Shown one piece after another: positions 12,601 to 26,990 of a stretch of DNA of 64,000 nt. The position numbers were made by a program, and so were the translations under genes. The notes beneath the pieces were generated by a model. That model saw only the letters and a list, made by a program, of their open reading frames with translations. It did not search any database and was not told the origin of the DNA. How positions within the stretch are numbered: position 1 is the first letter of the stretch; each line of letters opens with the position of its first letter. Location of the stretch: the NCBI GenBank assembly GCA_025890175.1, contig JANPYM010000002.1:3772823-3836822 (forward strand). Direction: 5' to 3'. The stretch comes from Ciborinia camelliae (taxonomy: Eukaryota > Ascomycota > Leotiomycetes > Helotiales > Sclerotiniaceae).

Positions 12601-14046
12601 AATACGTTTAAGGTGAGAGATTGGTGCAGCCAGTGGGGAGATGGCGTTCTTGGAATTCAGCCCAACCTACTTAAGATTGCCTAAGAACAATTTCGTAGCC
12701 CACGGTTGAACCTCCCTTGATTGCCACCTATTCCTACCTACACCTTCTATTGTTAACAATCTTCGTTGCATTTCAACCATGCCAGCCTCCATTGTTTTCA
12801 TGTGTGGGTGTAGGATTAACGGTACGGTTGGATTCACACCTGTCCCTTACCAAACCGATTCCGCGCGTCGTTTGTGGTCGCACTTGTGCGATCATTCAAC
12901 TTCACAAGTTATTGGTTCGACCTGCTGCGTCCTGGAACATTTATTATTTCTTGTGCCCCTCTGGCCGAAGATCTAAGTTCCTAGGCGTTTGGTTCAGGAT
13001 TCGACGCTGCTCATGAGGCGCGATCCGAGATTTTGATGGTGGGTTCTGCAAAGAACTGATGCTTGATAGATCGCACTTTTGGGGAGTCTGTGGATTGCCG
13101 ATGGCATTTCCTACGATTCATTTGGCTATCTTTGCTACTTGTCACGAAGTTTATCTCTCTGATCCATTGATCTTACTGACTGGCATTGGCATTTTGTGGG
13201 CTTTGGATATTATGTCTTGTTGATGGGGTGAATCCTGTTGGCAATTGTGGGCTACTATTTTGATGGCTTCCTTTCTGATCTATGATGGACAAAATTACGT
13301 TAAACAGGTCCATTTTCCATATCATCTTTGATATGGGTCTTGAACCTTTGACACAATACAAACAGTCTGAGATCACTTCCTCGAAAGTTTTTGTTTTGTT
13401 CTCGCGTTCTCGAGACCAAATGGTCATTTACTTCAGTTTTATCTTTTCACTGTTGCAATAATTTGTCTGTGTTTCTTCCTGTTTTCTTTCGTGGTTGCAA
13501 TTCTGGTGCTTGGAAGAGCTCTTCGTGGGTATTATTAGGGTTGATAGAAAGCTATGGTGGTGTTTATTGCATGATATGGAATTTTGGAATCTTGTAGTCA
13601 GTCAACTAGAAATAAAAATATATCACCCTCACTCAATGTTGCTTCGCAGTTCCAATTAATTAATTCATCGTGATGATACTTTGTGCTGGGACTAGGTTGT
13701 TGGTATTATTGTCTTGAGACAAATCCATGTGGTCACGGTCGATACAGCGCAGCTAATAACTTATAAGTTTACTTCATTGCATAGTATGTTTGAGCATTTT
13801 TGTTCATGTTTTTGTGATGGCATTCCTGTAGAAGCAAGCAGATGGTAGTGAAATTAATTTAGTGAAGGTTGGAAGGAAATGATGGACTGTCGCGTCTGTT
13901 GAATTTAAGTTGAGGTTAAATAGGCGATGAAAATGTACATGACAATCTAGTATGGATAGTGGCAAAGTATCGTTTTCATTGTCATTATAAAATGTATGGT
14001 TCTACGATCATTAAAATTGTGAGGTGCATAGGTAGCTACTCGATAC

Positions 14047-16101
14047 CTAGGTATACATAGTCTTCATACCTAGTCCCCATACCCATTTCCGATAGCTATG
14101 AAATACTCCTAGTGGTAATTTCCTGATTAATTCCGGGAGAGTGAAAAGGTAAATAGTCTTTTTTTCCTCCCCATCCAACTCCTCGAGTGCAAACTCGCAA
14201 TTTTTCACCCAATCTGACTCTCTTGTTCGATCTTCCGCTCTAGAGGCTCCCATGATTAGACCGGATGCTGGGGGTTTCTTGATACGCTTGACTTTGCATG
14301 CCCAACTTCCAATCTCAATGAACTCTATCGAGGAAGAATTCGCAACTATCATTTCGGCGTAACGTTGTACAATGTCTTTCGGACTTTAGACGTATGCCCA
14401 GCGAGACGACTCAATACTTGGATAAGGACCGCTACAAAATGATTCTTGTTGCAGAGATAAATAGGTAGGACGTGGTGCGTGGCGGATCCGATCGACAAGA
14501 TCGGCCTAGAAATCCATATTGTCAGCGCGCATTACTGAATCTTGGGTGGAAGATGTTACCCAACGGCTCTTAAAATCGCAATTTCCCGACAAAGACATGA
14601 TAGTCGACATATGATTGCGCTCTAGAGCCTCAAGATTCACGTAATTGAGAAAGTAATACAAAGATAACTTGGAGGATAAAGCAGTATCTTCCCAACCGCT
14701 ACCACGTACATCGTCCGTAAGGACCAACTCTGTGAGTGATCCGTCTTGAGCCGAATCAATCCACTGATTTAAGTCTGGTGTCAAATGGCTAACCCATAAT
14801 CGGCGAAGTAACGGGCAGTGCTTTCGCTCGATAAAACTCACAGTAAGTTCGTTGGAAAGGTAGCGGCGAGAAGTAATGCACGTGACTACACCATTATAGA
14901 TCTACAGTGTCTCCAGTTTTTCAGTCGTAAAGAGCGTTCCCAAGTGTTGATGAGCTCTGAAAAGAAGAATGCCAGGACCGAGTCTCAGATGAATCAATGC
15001 AAGCGGTGAGACTCAGGCTTGCTCCCCATAAAGCCTGCAAACATTGCCCAAACAATCTCTTTGTTCTCTAAAAATTACGGATTGTTCCTTCGTTCCATCG
15101 TATTTTGCAGATATACCCAAGCCTAGAGTGGCGAGACGCGGACAAGCGGTGAGAACATCCACCAAACCAGCGAGCTCTGAAGACTCGGTGCCTGCCTCTT
15201 GTGAAAGACCTCGCAAGCAATACATCTCAAGAGATCTCAAATTGCGGAAACCTTTCACCGAGGGAGAATTTTTCACCAATAGAGGCCTCCATTGTTTAGG
15301 TCTCCCAACCGCTCGGTAAATGATTCCGTCACTGGACGTTGCCCAGGAAAGCCTTTTAAGCCCGGCTTGTTTTTTATCAAGTCATCGAAGATTCCTTGAT
15401 TCCAAAGAGCAATGAATTCTTCCCATCCTTTCCGAGTCTGTGGATCACCAACAAAATCATCATGAAAACAGGATATTTGTTAGAATAGATACTAGAACTT
15501 CAAATAGATTTGGTGTTCCAAATACATTCAATATAAGGTTCTCATTTTTGAACCGCAATCCGGACTATATCACTGGTGTATGTATTACCTGAAAGATCGA
15601 AGCTCCACCATAGCATTAAGATGTTCCTTAAGAATGGAAGCGACATTACCATATCGAAATACCACCTCCAAGTCTTTAACATATGGCAAGAATGACGGAG
15701 CAGGAAGGTTGCTCTTGGACTCGGCATCGATCATTAGAGTATGCCTTTCGTATAGAAACGGTGAGAATACTCGATTAAAACCTCGAGAAACCTTCGTTGG
15801 GTTGTAGAAAGTCTGCTTATTATTCTCTGGGATCTGTGTAGTACAAACCTGGAAAAAGTTAGCAATTAAATTAGAGGGTGCCTCGGCACTCTCCAACATC
15901 TGATTTTCAAGCCAACAAGGGGATGAGGGCTGATAACACATAACACTCCTCGATGTTTAATTTCAAAGTCAACATAGAAGGGCATTTGAGACTCAGATAT
16001 CTTGTAACACTCTTTTGATCTTTAACACTACTAGAAGATGCACGTACCGATTCTCCCACCGTTTTCCAAATTTCATCTCGCAATGATCTAGGTTTGCCCA
16101 T
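14047..16101 (-). pseudogene. Decayed F-box-like/LRR-like gene, paralogue of the gene at 27476-29445
   Basis: Homology to the intact paralogue can be followed along its whole length: the F-box start (LRDEIWKTVGE), the segment FNRVFSPFLYERHTL, the block SVKGFRNLRSLEMYCL, the block CPLLRRLWVSHL, and the C-terminal EFIEIGSW and EELDGEEKKTIYLF. Two intron positions are shared exactly (donor at 15586 after LRSF; donor at 14552 after the Trp in SRW); a third intron, at 15849-16047, is present only here. In the homologous frame there are four stops: TGA 15384-15382, TGA 15015-15013, TAG 14904-14902 (opposite a Gln codon) and TAA 14388-14386. The acceptor matching the paralogue's first intron also appears changed (CTG in place of CAG). 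It is therefore most likely non-functional. Transcription would run away from the AT-rich block. Confidence 0.85.
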
Positions 16102-16560
16102 CCTGGAGCCGAGCCGACAATCTATATTAAATCACCGTTATTGGTGAGATTTTGAATGCGAAATGCCGAGAATATGTGATCGGATGGTGATGAAGTTGAG
16201 GCAGATTATCTAATAAAAAAAGAAAAACTGGAAATTTCTTAATCAACAGAGAAGGTATCCGCTTGTAACAGATGTACAAACACTTTAGTTTAACTGGCTA
16301 AGCGAGTAAAGCGCCAAATATGCCAATCAAGACTTGGTGATATCAGGAATGCATATTTCGTTTGAAAAAGAAATTCTTTTTGGTGATGCGGAAGCGGATG
16401 AACATGCATGTCCCTAAACAGCTGAGGCAGGCAGGTTGCCGAGTACCCAATGAAATGCAGCTGTTCGATAACCACCGTTGTTTTTTTTCTTTTTATATAA
16501 CATGGAGTAATGTAGGTTCTGTGTGGATAAACTTCGGTATAAAATTTTGTATAAAGAATC
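16102..16560. other. Left border of the AT-rich block
   Basis: Transition from normal composition to very AT-rich sequence; it would hold the promoter of the pseudogene. No gene seen. The drop in GC occurs within about 100 bp near 16.5 kb. Confidence 0.5.
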
Positions 16561-16656
16561 TCACTTTTATTTTTTAATATAAAAGATTTTTTGTTATAAA
16601 AAGTTAGATCAAAAATAAGAAACGTTATAATTTATAGATTATTATAATAAACTATT

Positions 16657-16703
16657 ATAATAAATAATAAATAATAAATAATAAATAATAAATAATAAAT
16701 AAT
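16657..16703. repeat. Short tandem repeat, 7-bp unit
   Basis: At least five near-perfect copies of the unit AATAATA lie inside the AT-rich block close to its left edge. Confidence 0.7.
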
Positions 16704-17331
16704 ATAATAATAGATTATAATAAATTATAATAAAATAAATTAAAATAAATTGAAAATAGTATACTTTTTATTAATTTTCAAAATTATTTGTTGAAATTGA
16801 TAAAATATTATATAAAATATAAATATTTGATCAAAAAATTGATAAATTCGAATTGAAATTTGTAATTTTAAGAAAATTAATTATTTTGAATTATAATTGA
16901 ATTATTAAATTGAATTGATAGAAATAATAATAAAAATAATGGCAATAATCTTTTTTTTTGATTTTTATTTTCAAATTTACGAAATATATAAATTATACAA
17001 ATTATATGAAATTAGGATTAAGATTATTATAATTTAAAAAATTAGGATTAAAATATATTATAAAAATTTATTTATAATTAAATTTAAATTTATTGATTTT
17101 TTATATTATTATATAATTCTTTAAACAAAAAAAAAGAAAAAATCCTATAATTATTTTATATTTTAATAATATTAAAATTATTAATATACAAAAAAGCTTT
17201 TTTAAAAATATTTTAAAAAAAAGTTTAATAAGGAGGCGTTTTGAAAAACTTTTAAAATAAAATAATTTTGAAGATAGTTATTCAAAAAATATATTGAAGT
17301 AATTTTGTATTTGATTTGTTTTTCAAACAGC

Positions 17332-17616
17332 TTTTCAATAAAAAATATTATTTAATGTATATATAAAAATAATTATTTAAAAAGTATATTAAATTAATTC
17401 TATACTTAATTTATCTTTTAAACAACTTTTCAATAAAAAATATTATTTAATATATATATATTATTATTATTTGCTTTATAAAATAATAAGAAAATTTATA
17501 TATTTATTTTAATATAAACGTTTTTTAATAGAAAATATTATTTAATATATATATATTATTATTATTTGTTTTATAAAATAATAAGAAAATTTATATATTT
17601 GTTTTAATATAAATTA
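17332..17616. repeat. Diverged tandem repeat, about 95-bp unit
   Basis: Three successive copies share the core AAAATATTATTTAAT (starting near 17343, 17440 and 17535). The last two are almost identical over about 85 bp, including the stretch TTTATAAAATAATAAGAAAA. Confidence 0.65.
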
Positions 17617-20600
17617 TATAAAAGAAATTAAAAAAGAATATAATGTATTATTCTTTTTTTTTTTGAAAAAGTTTTTTTAATTTTTTGTATAGAATATTAT
17701 AATATTAAAATATTATATTTATATTCTTTTATAAATTTTTTATTATTTTTTTTATTATTTATTATAATATTATTATTATATTATTTATTTTTTTTTTGTA
17801 TTATATAAATCAATTTTTTAATAATAATATATTTATATAAATTTTTTTTTTATTAATCTTTTTTTTTTATTTATAATAATAATTTGATTTTTTATTTTTG
17901 TATATATTTTTATTATAAAATCTATTAATAATTTATTAATATTAAAGGTAAAATATATTTTTAAAAAAAGTATGATAAATTTTATTAAAAAATATCTATA
18001 AATTATATTATTAAATTTTTATAATTAATTAATATTTAAAACAAATTGTAATTATTATATATTTGAATTTATATAATTATTTAGTATAATAGATAATTTC
18101 TTTGTTATAATAAAATATTTTATAATTTATTATTTATATATTAATTGTTAATATATTTTAAGTTTATTATTAATAATATTATTAAAATTAAATTGATTTG
18201 TTTTATTAATTGTTTTATAATTAAGATTACAATAATTTTAATAAATAGTTTGAATTATATTAAAGATGAAGATATATTTGAAAAAATTATTTATAAATAT
18301 TTCAATAATATATTATCTATAACGAATGTTATAAAAAGGAAAGATGTAAAGTTTAATTTCTTTTTTTTATTGATAAATATAGATTCAAATAATAAAAACC
18401 GTTTTTTAAATTTTAAATCGATATTTCGATTTGGCTTTAATATTTTTGTTAACGGACAATACATTTTCTTTAAACCTGAAAACCGAAAAACAGAATTTAT
18501 TAATATTATTTATTTTATTTTTAATTTGATTATCAAAATAAAATTTATTTTAAAAAGTATTATTAATAAAAAAGTTTTTATAAATAAAAATGGTGGAGTA
18601 TTAAGAATTTGATTTATATTAATGAAAATATTAAAAACTCTTTCATATCAATAAATGCTACAAATAAAGACAATATTTATTTTATAATCATGAAATTAAG
18701 GATCAAATTTTTTTTAATTAACAAAAGTTTTAAATTCTTTTTTTTTATAATTATTTTGGGATAGATTTATAATAATAATAAAGATATTATCAAATAATAA
18801 TTTTATTAATCTTAATAACTTTATTATTATTAATTATATATTTGAAATAGATTTTTGTAAAAAAATAATTGTATAAATAATTTTCTTTGTTTTATTATTA
18901 TTAAAAGGTAAAAAACAAAAACGTATTTTTGAAAAAAAAGGCGAATAAGAAAAATAATGAAATAATAATATAGATTATTAAAAAACAAAAAAGGAAAATA
19001 ACAAATAAAAAAGATTTACAAAATATATAAAAATAAAATAGTTTTAAATATAATTATTGGGGATAAAAAATAATAAAGTTTTTTTATATTTTTATATATA
19101 AAATTCTATATTTATTTATTTTATTATATATCTTTTATATATTTAATTAATATTATTATTTTTTTTAAAAAAATATTAATATTGTAATATCGCTTATCCG
19201 TTTTATTATATATAATATTGGTTTATATAAACAGTAAGATTATATCTTATAAATTAATATAATATTATAAAATAGATTATAAAGAATTATATAAAAGAAT
19301 TAATAACTTTTTAATTCTTAAAATTTAAATATTAATTTAAATTAATAATATGGCCTTTTATTATAATTTGTATCTTTATTATAATTTGTATTTCGCAAAA
19401 AAAAACTTCAACAAAAAAGAAAGTCTACAATAATTAAAAAACAATCCAAATTTATAAGAAAAATAAAAAACTTTCGGAAAAAATATAATAAATTTTTTTT
19501 GGATATATTATATATTAAATATAATATTTTATTTTTATTATATTATTAATAAATAATAAATTTTAATGTAAAACAAAAATATAAAATTTTTTTCGTTTTT
19601 AAAATAAAATCAATTATTATATTTAATAAAATAATATTATATAAAAAATATAAAAAATCGTAATTTATTTTATCAAATTATAATATTATATTATTTTGTA
19701 TTAAATATTTATATTATTATTTTTACAAATTTTTATTTTTATTTATATTAAAAATTAATCTTGAAAAAACAAAAAGATATAATGTAGTTGTTATATTATA
19801 TATATATCGAATAATTACCGGATTAATGTAAATTTAGATTTAAAATCCAAAAGCTTTAATATTATATTTAAATGTTTTAAAAGTATAATTAAAAAGTTAT
19901 TCAAATATTATAACAAATCAAAATTACAATATACCTATTTTGCTTAAATACCATAATTAATTATTAACAAATAATCTTATTTTTTAGTAAAAAGATATAT
20001 ATTTAAATTTGTATAATATTTGTTTATTATTTTTTATATAAATCAAAAAAAATAAAAACAATATTTTTTGTTTTTATAATAAATTTAATTTAGTAATAAA
20101 TTCTTTTTTATATAATATTAAAATAATTAACAAAAACTTTTGTTATAATTGTTTATTAATAAATTAATTAAAATGTTAAAATGAAAAAAAAAAAAATATT
20201 ATATTTAATTATGATAAAAATATAGAACTTTTTTTTTTTTTTTATTTTTTTTTATATACCTATGAATATTATAAATCAAGATTTTAAAAACAAAATAAAT
20301 ATTTAATTTATATAAAAAAAATAAATATAAAACGAAAACTAAACAATATAAATCTTAGATTTCGTGATAATTAATATTGATTAAAATAGATTTATTAAAA
20401 AACAAAAACAATTCAAATTTTATAAAAATCTATTTAAATTATTAATAATATTAATTGTTTTGTTATTAATAATTATTTATTAAAATATTAATTATTAATA
20501 TAAAATAAATATAGAGATAAAAATATTATAAATAAAAAAATTATATATAGGATTTTTGTAAATATTTAAATTAAAAAAAAATATTTTAATAAAAAAAAAA

Positions 20601-21363
20601 AATTAATTAATATAATAATATAAAAATATAGATTTTTATAATTTTTTATAATTTTTATTTATAACAAAAAGTGATTAGTATTTAAAAAAATCTTAAATAT
20701 TATTTTTACAAAAATAATATTAAATTATTTGTAACATAAAATTTAATATTTTTACAAAAAAATCTAAAATTTAAAAAATAAGTTTTAAAAAAGTAATTAT
20801 ATAAAATTTAAAAAATTAAAAAAATTATTAAAATATTTCAAATTTTAATTAAAAAATATAATTTACATTTATAATTTATTATAAATAAATAAAAATATAA
20901 AAAAAATAATTCAAAAAAATTTCATTTATATAAATATACTAAATTTTAAGCTAAAATTCGAATTATATATATTAATTATAAAATATTAAATTTATTAATG
21001 TAAAAATAATATATATAAATAGGAAACATTCATTTCCAATTAATACAAAAAAGAATTTTTTATTACTTTATCGAAAACAATTTATTGCAAAACAAAAGAA
21101 TATAAATATTTTTATAAAAAAACTATATTACAAAATTAATAGATTATACCATATAATACAAAATTGTTTTTAATTTGAAAAAGTTATTATAACATACAAT
21201 ATATTTTAATAAATAAATTAACTTAATATATAACAAAATATATTTTAAAAGGAGAATTATTTTTTTTAATTAATATTATCCATAATATATAATTAAAAAA
21301 ATATTTATTAGTTTAAAAAATAAATACTATAAAAATAATTATATTGGGATTTGGCTTTAATAT

Positions 21364-21570
21364 TGTTGGATAAATCACGTGCCTACGGCACGCTTGCGCA
21401 AGCGCAGCGTACGGCCGCGGCGTGCTGCTCCGCAGCACCCCCGCGCTACGACGCTAGCTTGCGCTAGCGGGCATATATAGTTGATCTGTAGCATAGTTTT
21501 CAAAGCTTCGAGCCAAATACACTGCATACTATAGTACATTTGTTCTCCATCGCCCATGGTGATTCCAACA
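21364..21570 (+). mobile_element. Solo LTR 1 (GC-rich) inside the AT-rich block
   Basis: 207 bp, beginning TGTTGGATAAATCACGTG and ending CCATGGTGATTCCAACA: TG...CA ends within short inverted termini (TGTTGGA/TCCAACA). It is flanked by a perfect 5-bp target duplication, AATAT at 21359-21363 and 21571-21575. The first half is a run of GC-rich hairpins (for example CGTGCCTACGGCACG), then GCGCTAGCGGGCATATATAG, a TATA-like element that sets the orientation. No internal retrotransposon sequence is present, so it is a solo LTR or a very short LTR-only relic. It lacks RIP although its surroundings are heavily mutated. Confidence 0.9.
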
Positions 21571-23610
21571 AATATTTTTTAGTATACTAGTGGCACAATT
21601 TATATCCCTATAGAGATACTTTTTATATATAATTCTACTATTAAATCTCTTATTCAAATTAAAAAGAATCCAAATAAATCTTATTATTCTAATATATTGG
21701 AAAAATATTTTAATTATTTAAATGTTTTAAAAAGTAAAATATATTTCTAATATTTTAAGGAATATAGAATTTAAAAAACGGTTAAAAAAAAAAAAAATAA
21801 AGTTAAAAAAAGATTTAAAAATAAATTAGAATATTAAATTTATTTATTAAAAAAAATTAAAATAATTTAATTAATATATTATTAATTTTACAATAAAAAA
21901 GAATTCTTTTTTATTTAATTATTACATTTCCGTTTATAATAATTAGATAAACAAATTTTGGGAAATAAAATTTTTTATTAAAAATATTTAATAAAACTAA
22001 ATTCAAAATTATATAAAAAAGTTATATATAATCAAAATTTTGCTATTTATTATAGAATATTGAAAATTACAAAAATATATAACAAATTTATTAAAAAAAT
22101 TATTATCTTTACTTTATATATTTTATAAAATATAATACAAATTCAATTTCGTTAATTAAAATATATAAAAAAGCTTATTACAAATTTAATAATAATATTA
22201 AATTTAAAAAATAATTAATATAAAATATATAATCGTATAATTCAAAATTTAGTTGTTTTGCAAAATATAAATCAATTATTCTTTATTATCAATTTTGAAA
22301 ATATAAAAAAATCTTTTTTATTAAATATAACAAAATATTAATATAATATTTCTCATTTACTTATATTAATAATTATATTAATAAAAATAATAATAAAAAA
22401 TATTAACAATATTATAATATATTTTATATTATTAATATTCAGAAGTTATAATAAATATAAAAATAAAATTAATAATTATAATTAAAAAAAATTAAATAAA
22501 ATAAAGAAAATAAAAGTCCTTATTATAAATAAAATTTCAATGATAAATATAGAGTTTCTGAAATTTATATCCATTTTATTTAATAAAATATATAAAGGTT
22601 GTTCAGAATTATTTAGAAATATTTATATTATTGTTTTTAAAGATTTAATATAATTATTTTTTGTGTAAAGAAGAAAAATTTTTAAATTAAATTTATAAAA
22701 ATTTTTCTATTTTATATTTTTATAGAAACTTTAAAAACAAACAAATCTAATATTTTTTTATATTTTAAATAAAATCCGATTTAGAAACATTAATAACAAG
22801 GTTTACAAAATATTTTTGGAAAAATATTGATTATATAATTTCAATACCAAATTATTTATTATAATATATTTATATTTTTTATAAAAACAAATAAAACTTT
22901 TTAATAATAAAATAAATAAAATATTACTAATTTTAGATGATTTTATATTTAAAATAAAAAATTATAAAAATAATATTTGAATATAAAATAATATTATATT
23001 ACATATATTCAAACAAAGGATTAATTTTTTAAATAAAATATTTTATATCCCTAATTCAAAAATTATATTTTTTATTAATATATTATTAAGAATTTATAAT
23101 ATTTTCAATAATTTAATTAAAGTAATATTGAAAACGAATATTATTGTTATTATTATAAAAATTGTATTTCTAATAAACAATAATATCCAAATAATATATA
23201 TTAAAAAGAATATTTTTTATTTTATAAATTATAAAATAAAATATTATAAAAACCAATATTTCATTATTAATATTTTTGGTTTAATTATATATAAAATTCA
23301 AAGTTTTATATTTGTATATTTTTTTATAATAATAAACTTAAAACTATTTTTAGATAAGTAAGTATATATTATACTTAATAAAACTAAATTTTTTAATTAA
23401 CTTTTTATTATTAAGTTAAACTTTTTTTATATAAAAATAAATTAAAAAGTAATAGCGGAATATAAATATCTAAAAGAAATCATAGAAAAAGAAATATAAA
23501 AAGCTTTTTTATATAAAAACAAATATATATAATTTTTGGTAGTTTAAGTATTATTTTATTAATTATTATAAAGAGCAAAAGACGAATATATTAGAACTTT
23601 TATTTTAAAT

Positions 23611-23830
23611 CTTGCTATTTATAGTCTATTAATATTATTATTAATATATATATTTTATTATTTTAGATCTTATTAATTATAATTTATTAATATTGTTATT
23701 AATATATATATTTTATCATTTTATATTTTACTGTTTATGGTTTATCAGTATTATTATTAATACATTACTTTAAATTTTGCTATTTATAGTTTATTAATAT
23801 TATTATTAATATATATATTTTATTATTTTT
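23611..23830. repeat. Tandem repeat, about 57-bp unit
   Basis: Four diverged copies of a unit containing TATTAATATTATTATTAATA and ATATATATTTTATTATTT, in direct orientation, within the AT-rich block. Confidence 0.65.
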
Positions 23831-26800
23831 TATTTGAGGATGTATTTGTAGAATTTTTTGAAAATATTTATTTTTGTTTATAAAAATATTATATTATTTA
23901 GTGTAAAAGGTTTTTAAAATAGTTTTTAATAATAAAATATTAGTTTAAAGGTATTTGCAATGATTTTGGTTAATCAAAAATTAGTTTAAAAATATTTAAA
24001 ATAGCTTTTTTTAATAAAAAATTTGTTTGAAGATATTTTAAATAGTTTTTTTATATATATATATAAAAAAATAATATAAAAGGTTATACGAAAAGCCTTT
24101 TCTTTATATTGTTAAGATAAGAAATAAAAAAAACTTATATTTTAAATTTTATTCGTTTGCTTTTTTTATCAAAATATTAATAATTATTATATACTTTTTT
24201 TAATATTAATATATGTTTACAGGAATTATATTTTATTATAAAATAAAATTAATTTTATTATTTACTATTTTAATAATTCGAAATATTATTAAAAGATATT
24301 TATGATTTGTTGGATAAAAAGAATATAAGGAATATAAATTTCGATGAATTTATACGAAATATATTTTTGCATAAAAAACTATTATATAAAACAAAATAAA
24401 TATATATAATAAAAAAAAATTATTATTTGTAAATATATTATTATATTAAATAAAAAAAAAAAAACATTTATTATATTCAAAAATTGTATGATTTCAAAAG
24501 GTAGGATTGTTTTTTGCTAAATTATTATATTTTCAAATCTAGGAGTTAATAAAATAATTAATCAAAACTTTTAATAATTATATAAGCAAATTTGATAATA
24601 CAATTTATTTTATAATAAAAAATATATTAAGATTTATATAAAAAAAATAAATAAATAAAATTTATAGATTTTTTTGTTTTAATAATTATTATAATATATA
24701 TTTTTGCAAATAAACTTATTTAACGATTAATCAAATTATATAATAAAAGAATATTAAAGAATTTTATTAAAAAAAATTATAAATTATAATTATATTTATT
24801 TTATAAAAAAGGAAAGGTTATGGAGCAAATATGTTTTTATTATATATAATTTTATTAAAAAATTTTTAAGAAATATATTATATATAAAAATATATACAAT
24901 AAAATATATATTAATTATAAATATATAGATTAAACAGCAAAATATTTATTTTAATTAAATAAAGATATATATAAAATATAATAAAAATTAAAATTAAAAA
25001 TAAAAATTAATAATATTTAAATTTGGATTTTAAATTTAATAAAAAAAAATATTTATTTTTTACTACAAATCCAGCTTTTAATTTGTATAATAATATTAAT
25101 TCAAAATTAGTAAAAAAAAAAATTGATTCGAAAAAAAAATTAAAAAATATTTTTTAAAAATATATTATAAAAAAGATTTTGATATATTAAAATCGAATTG
25201 AAAAAATATTAAAGAAAATTTTATAAAAAAAGTTTAATTAAATAAAAAAATAAAATATATAAATTTTAATAATAATAGTTTTTTAAAATATAATTGAATT
25301 TATATTTCTAAAATTCGGCATAAAATTGTATATCAATTTTTGCTTTTTTTATATTATATTTTAGTCTTTTTTTTAATCCAATTTGTTTTTATTTATTTTT
25401 TAAATATCCAATTTGCAAATTTTTATTAATAATTATTATATATAATTTAAAACAAAAATACTTATTAATAATTATTGTATTTTAAATAATAAAAAAAAAG
25501 CTTAATATATATAAAAAATTATAAATAACAAAAAAATTATAAAGCAAATAACATTTTTTAATAAAAAATATTAATAAATTTTTATTAAATAATAAATCAA
25601 AAAATAGATAAAGAACTATATTAATTATAAATACAATAATATAATAAAGACGGGGAGATAAACAACAGCGGGGTAAACAGGAATAAGGCATTTTCTATAA
25701 ATAGAAGCTATGATAAAAAAAGAATATATTGCAAAACAAAAAAAAAAAAAGAGCTAATTAATAATACTTTTTTATTTTTATAAATATAATTATATATAAG
25801 GTAGATGAAACTGGACGGATAAAAGGGATTCAAGATATTTGTAGGATGGCTTTGGAGATTCAAGAAGAGATTGGATTTATTCTGGTAGACAAAAATAAAG
25901 CAATTTTAATATACATCTTTTAATATAAAAACAATTATTATAAATATATTAAAATTTATTTGCAAATAATATATTATTCATAAAAAATTTAATATTAATA
26001 TTTCCAATTTATAAATATTAAAAATTAATTGTTTTAAATTCTTCGAGATAAAAAATATAAACGAAATTTCAAATATAAAGTTTTTTCGATTTATAAAAAT
26101 TTTAAAAAAAAAAGGGAAAAAAAAATATTTATATTAAAAAAAACTATTTTAATAGTTTTAAGTATAATATAATGTACTATATTTTTACGGATAAAGTTAA
26201 ACAAGTAAAGTCTATTATCTTCTTCAATAATACAAAATTTATATAATTTGGAATAAAAAAAAAAAAAAAGGATTTAATAAACGAATTATAATATATTAAT
26301 AAAAAAATGAATATTATATTAACAATAATTTTAAATATTAAATTTAATATTATTATAAAAACATTATTATATATTTTATTTAAAAAAAATTATAATTTAT
26401 TATCCTTAACATATTCAATATATATCTTGAATTAATAAAAAAAGCTTTTGCAAAAATAAAAGTGATAAAGTATATTCTCAAAAAAAAATTAATAAAATTT
26501 TTTCAATTAAATAATCTATATATTAATAATTGTATAAAAAAGTTAATAAAAAATAACTTTGAAATATAAATGTAAAATAATAATAATAATAATATATATT
26601 AAAATAATATTTATATTGTTAAAAATTATTATTAATTTATTGTTCGTTTAATTGCAAATATATGAAATTAATTCTACAAACGGAATTCAAATATTATTAA
26701 ATGTATATATTTCAAAATAGGGTATACTATAAACTTTTTTGAGAATAATGATAATATTATAGAAATTGAAGATTACCCAGAAATTGGAGCTTATTTTAAA

Positions 26801-26990
26801 GATTATGAGGACACTTTTTTAAATAGAATTGAAGAAGATTCTATGCTTGTGAAAAATAAATCGGATAAAAATCAAAATATTGATATAAAGGAGGAGAAGT
26901 AAATTAATATAGAGATAGAATGAAATTTATATCTTTATATAAATTGGGCTTTATTTAATGATGAAATATTGATCACTACAAAATCTACGA

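Larger units (their letters stand above)
10161..14046. other. Gene-poor region
   Basis: No convincing gene in about 3.9 kb. Small open frames (for example 11897-12148, 12205-12504 and 12779-12976, all +) lack family features. The stretch contains several strong palindromes, listed separately, and a pyrimidine-rich leader-like tract near 12.5 kb. It marks the change from the gene-dense left end to the accessory region. Confidence 0.5.
16561..26990. repeat. AT-rich block, probably RIP-degraded repeats
   Basis: About 10.4 kb almost entirely of A and T, full of TpA and with very few CpA or CpG. No intact gene on either strand; the longest open frame (18145-18612, +) is rich in Ile, Asn, Lys and Phe, as expected when C-to-T mutation erodes a coding element. 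Slightly less eroded patches occur at 25797-25890 and 26740-26900 (with translations such as VDETGRIKGIQ) and could be transposase remnants. The only GC-rich part is the solo LTR at 21364-21570. The composition is that of RIP-affected isochores in ascomycetes. Boundaries are approximate. Confidence 0.85.

Noticed and set aside
18145..18612. 155-codon open frame in the AT-rich block
   Set aside because: Amino-acid make-up follows from the A/T bias (mostly Ile, Asn, Lys, Phe), with no domain and no supporting context; treated as a degraded remnant.
23128..23361. 77-codon open frame in the AT-rich block
   Set aside because: Ile/Lys/Asn/Phe-only composition; chance open frame in AT-rich DNA.
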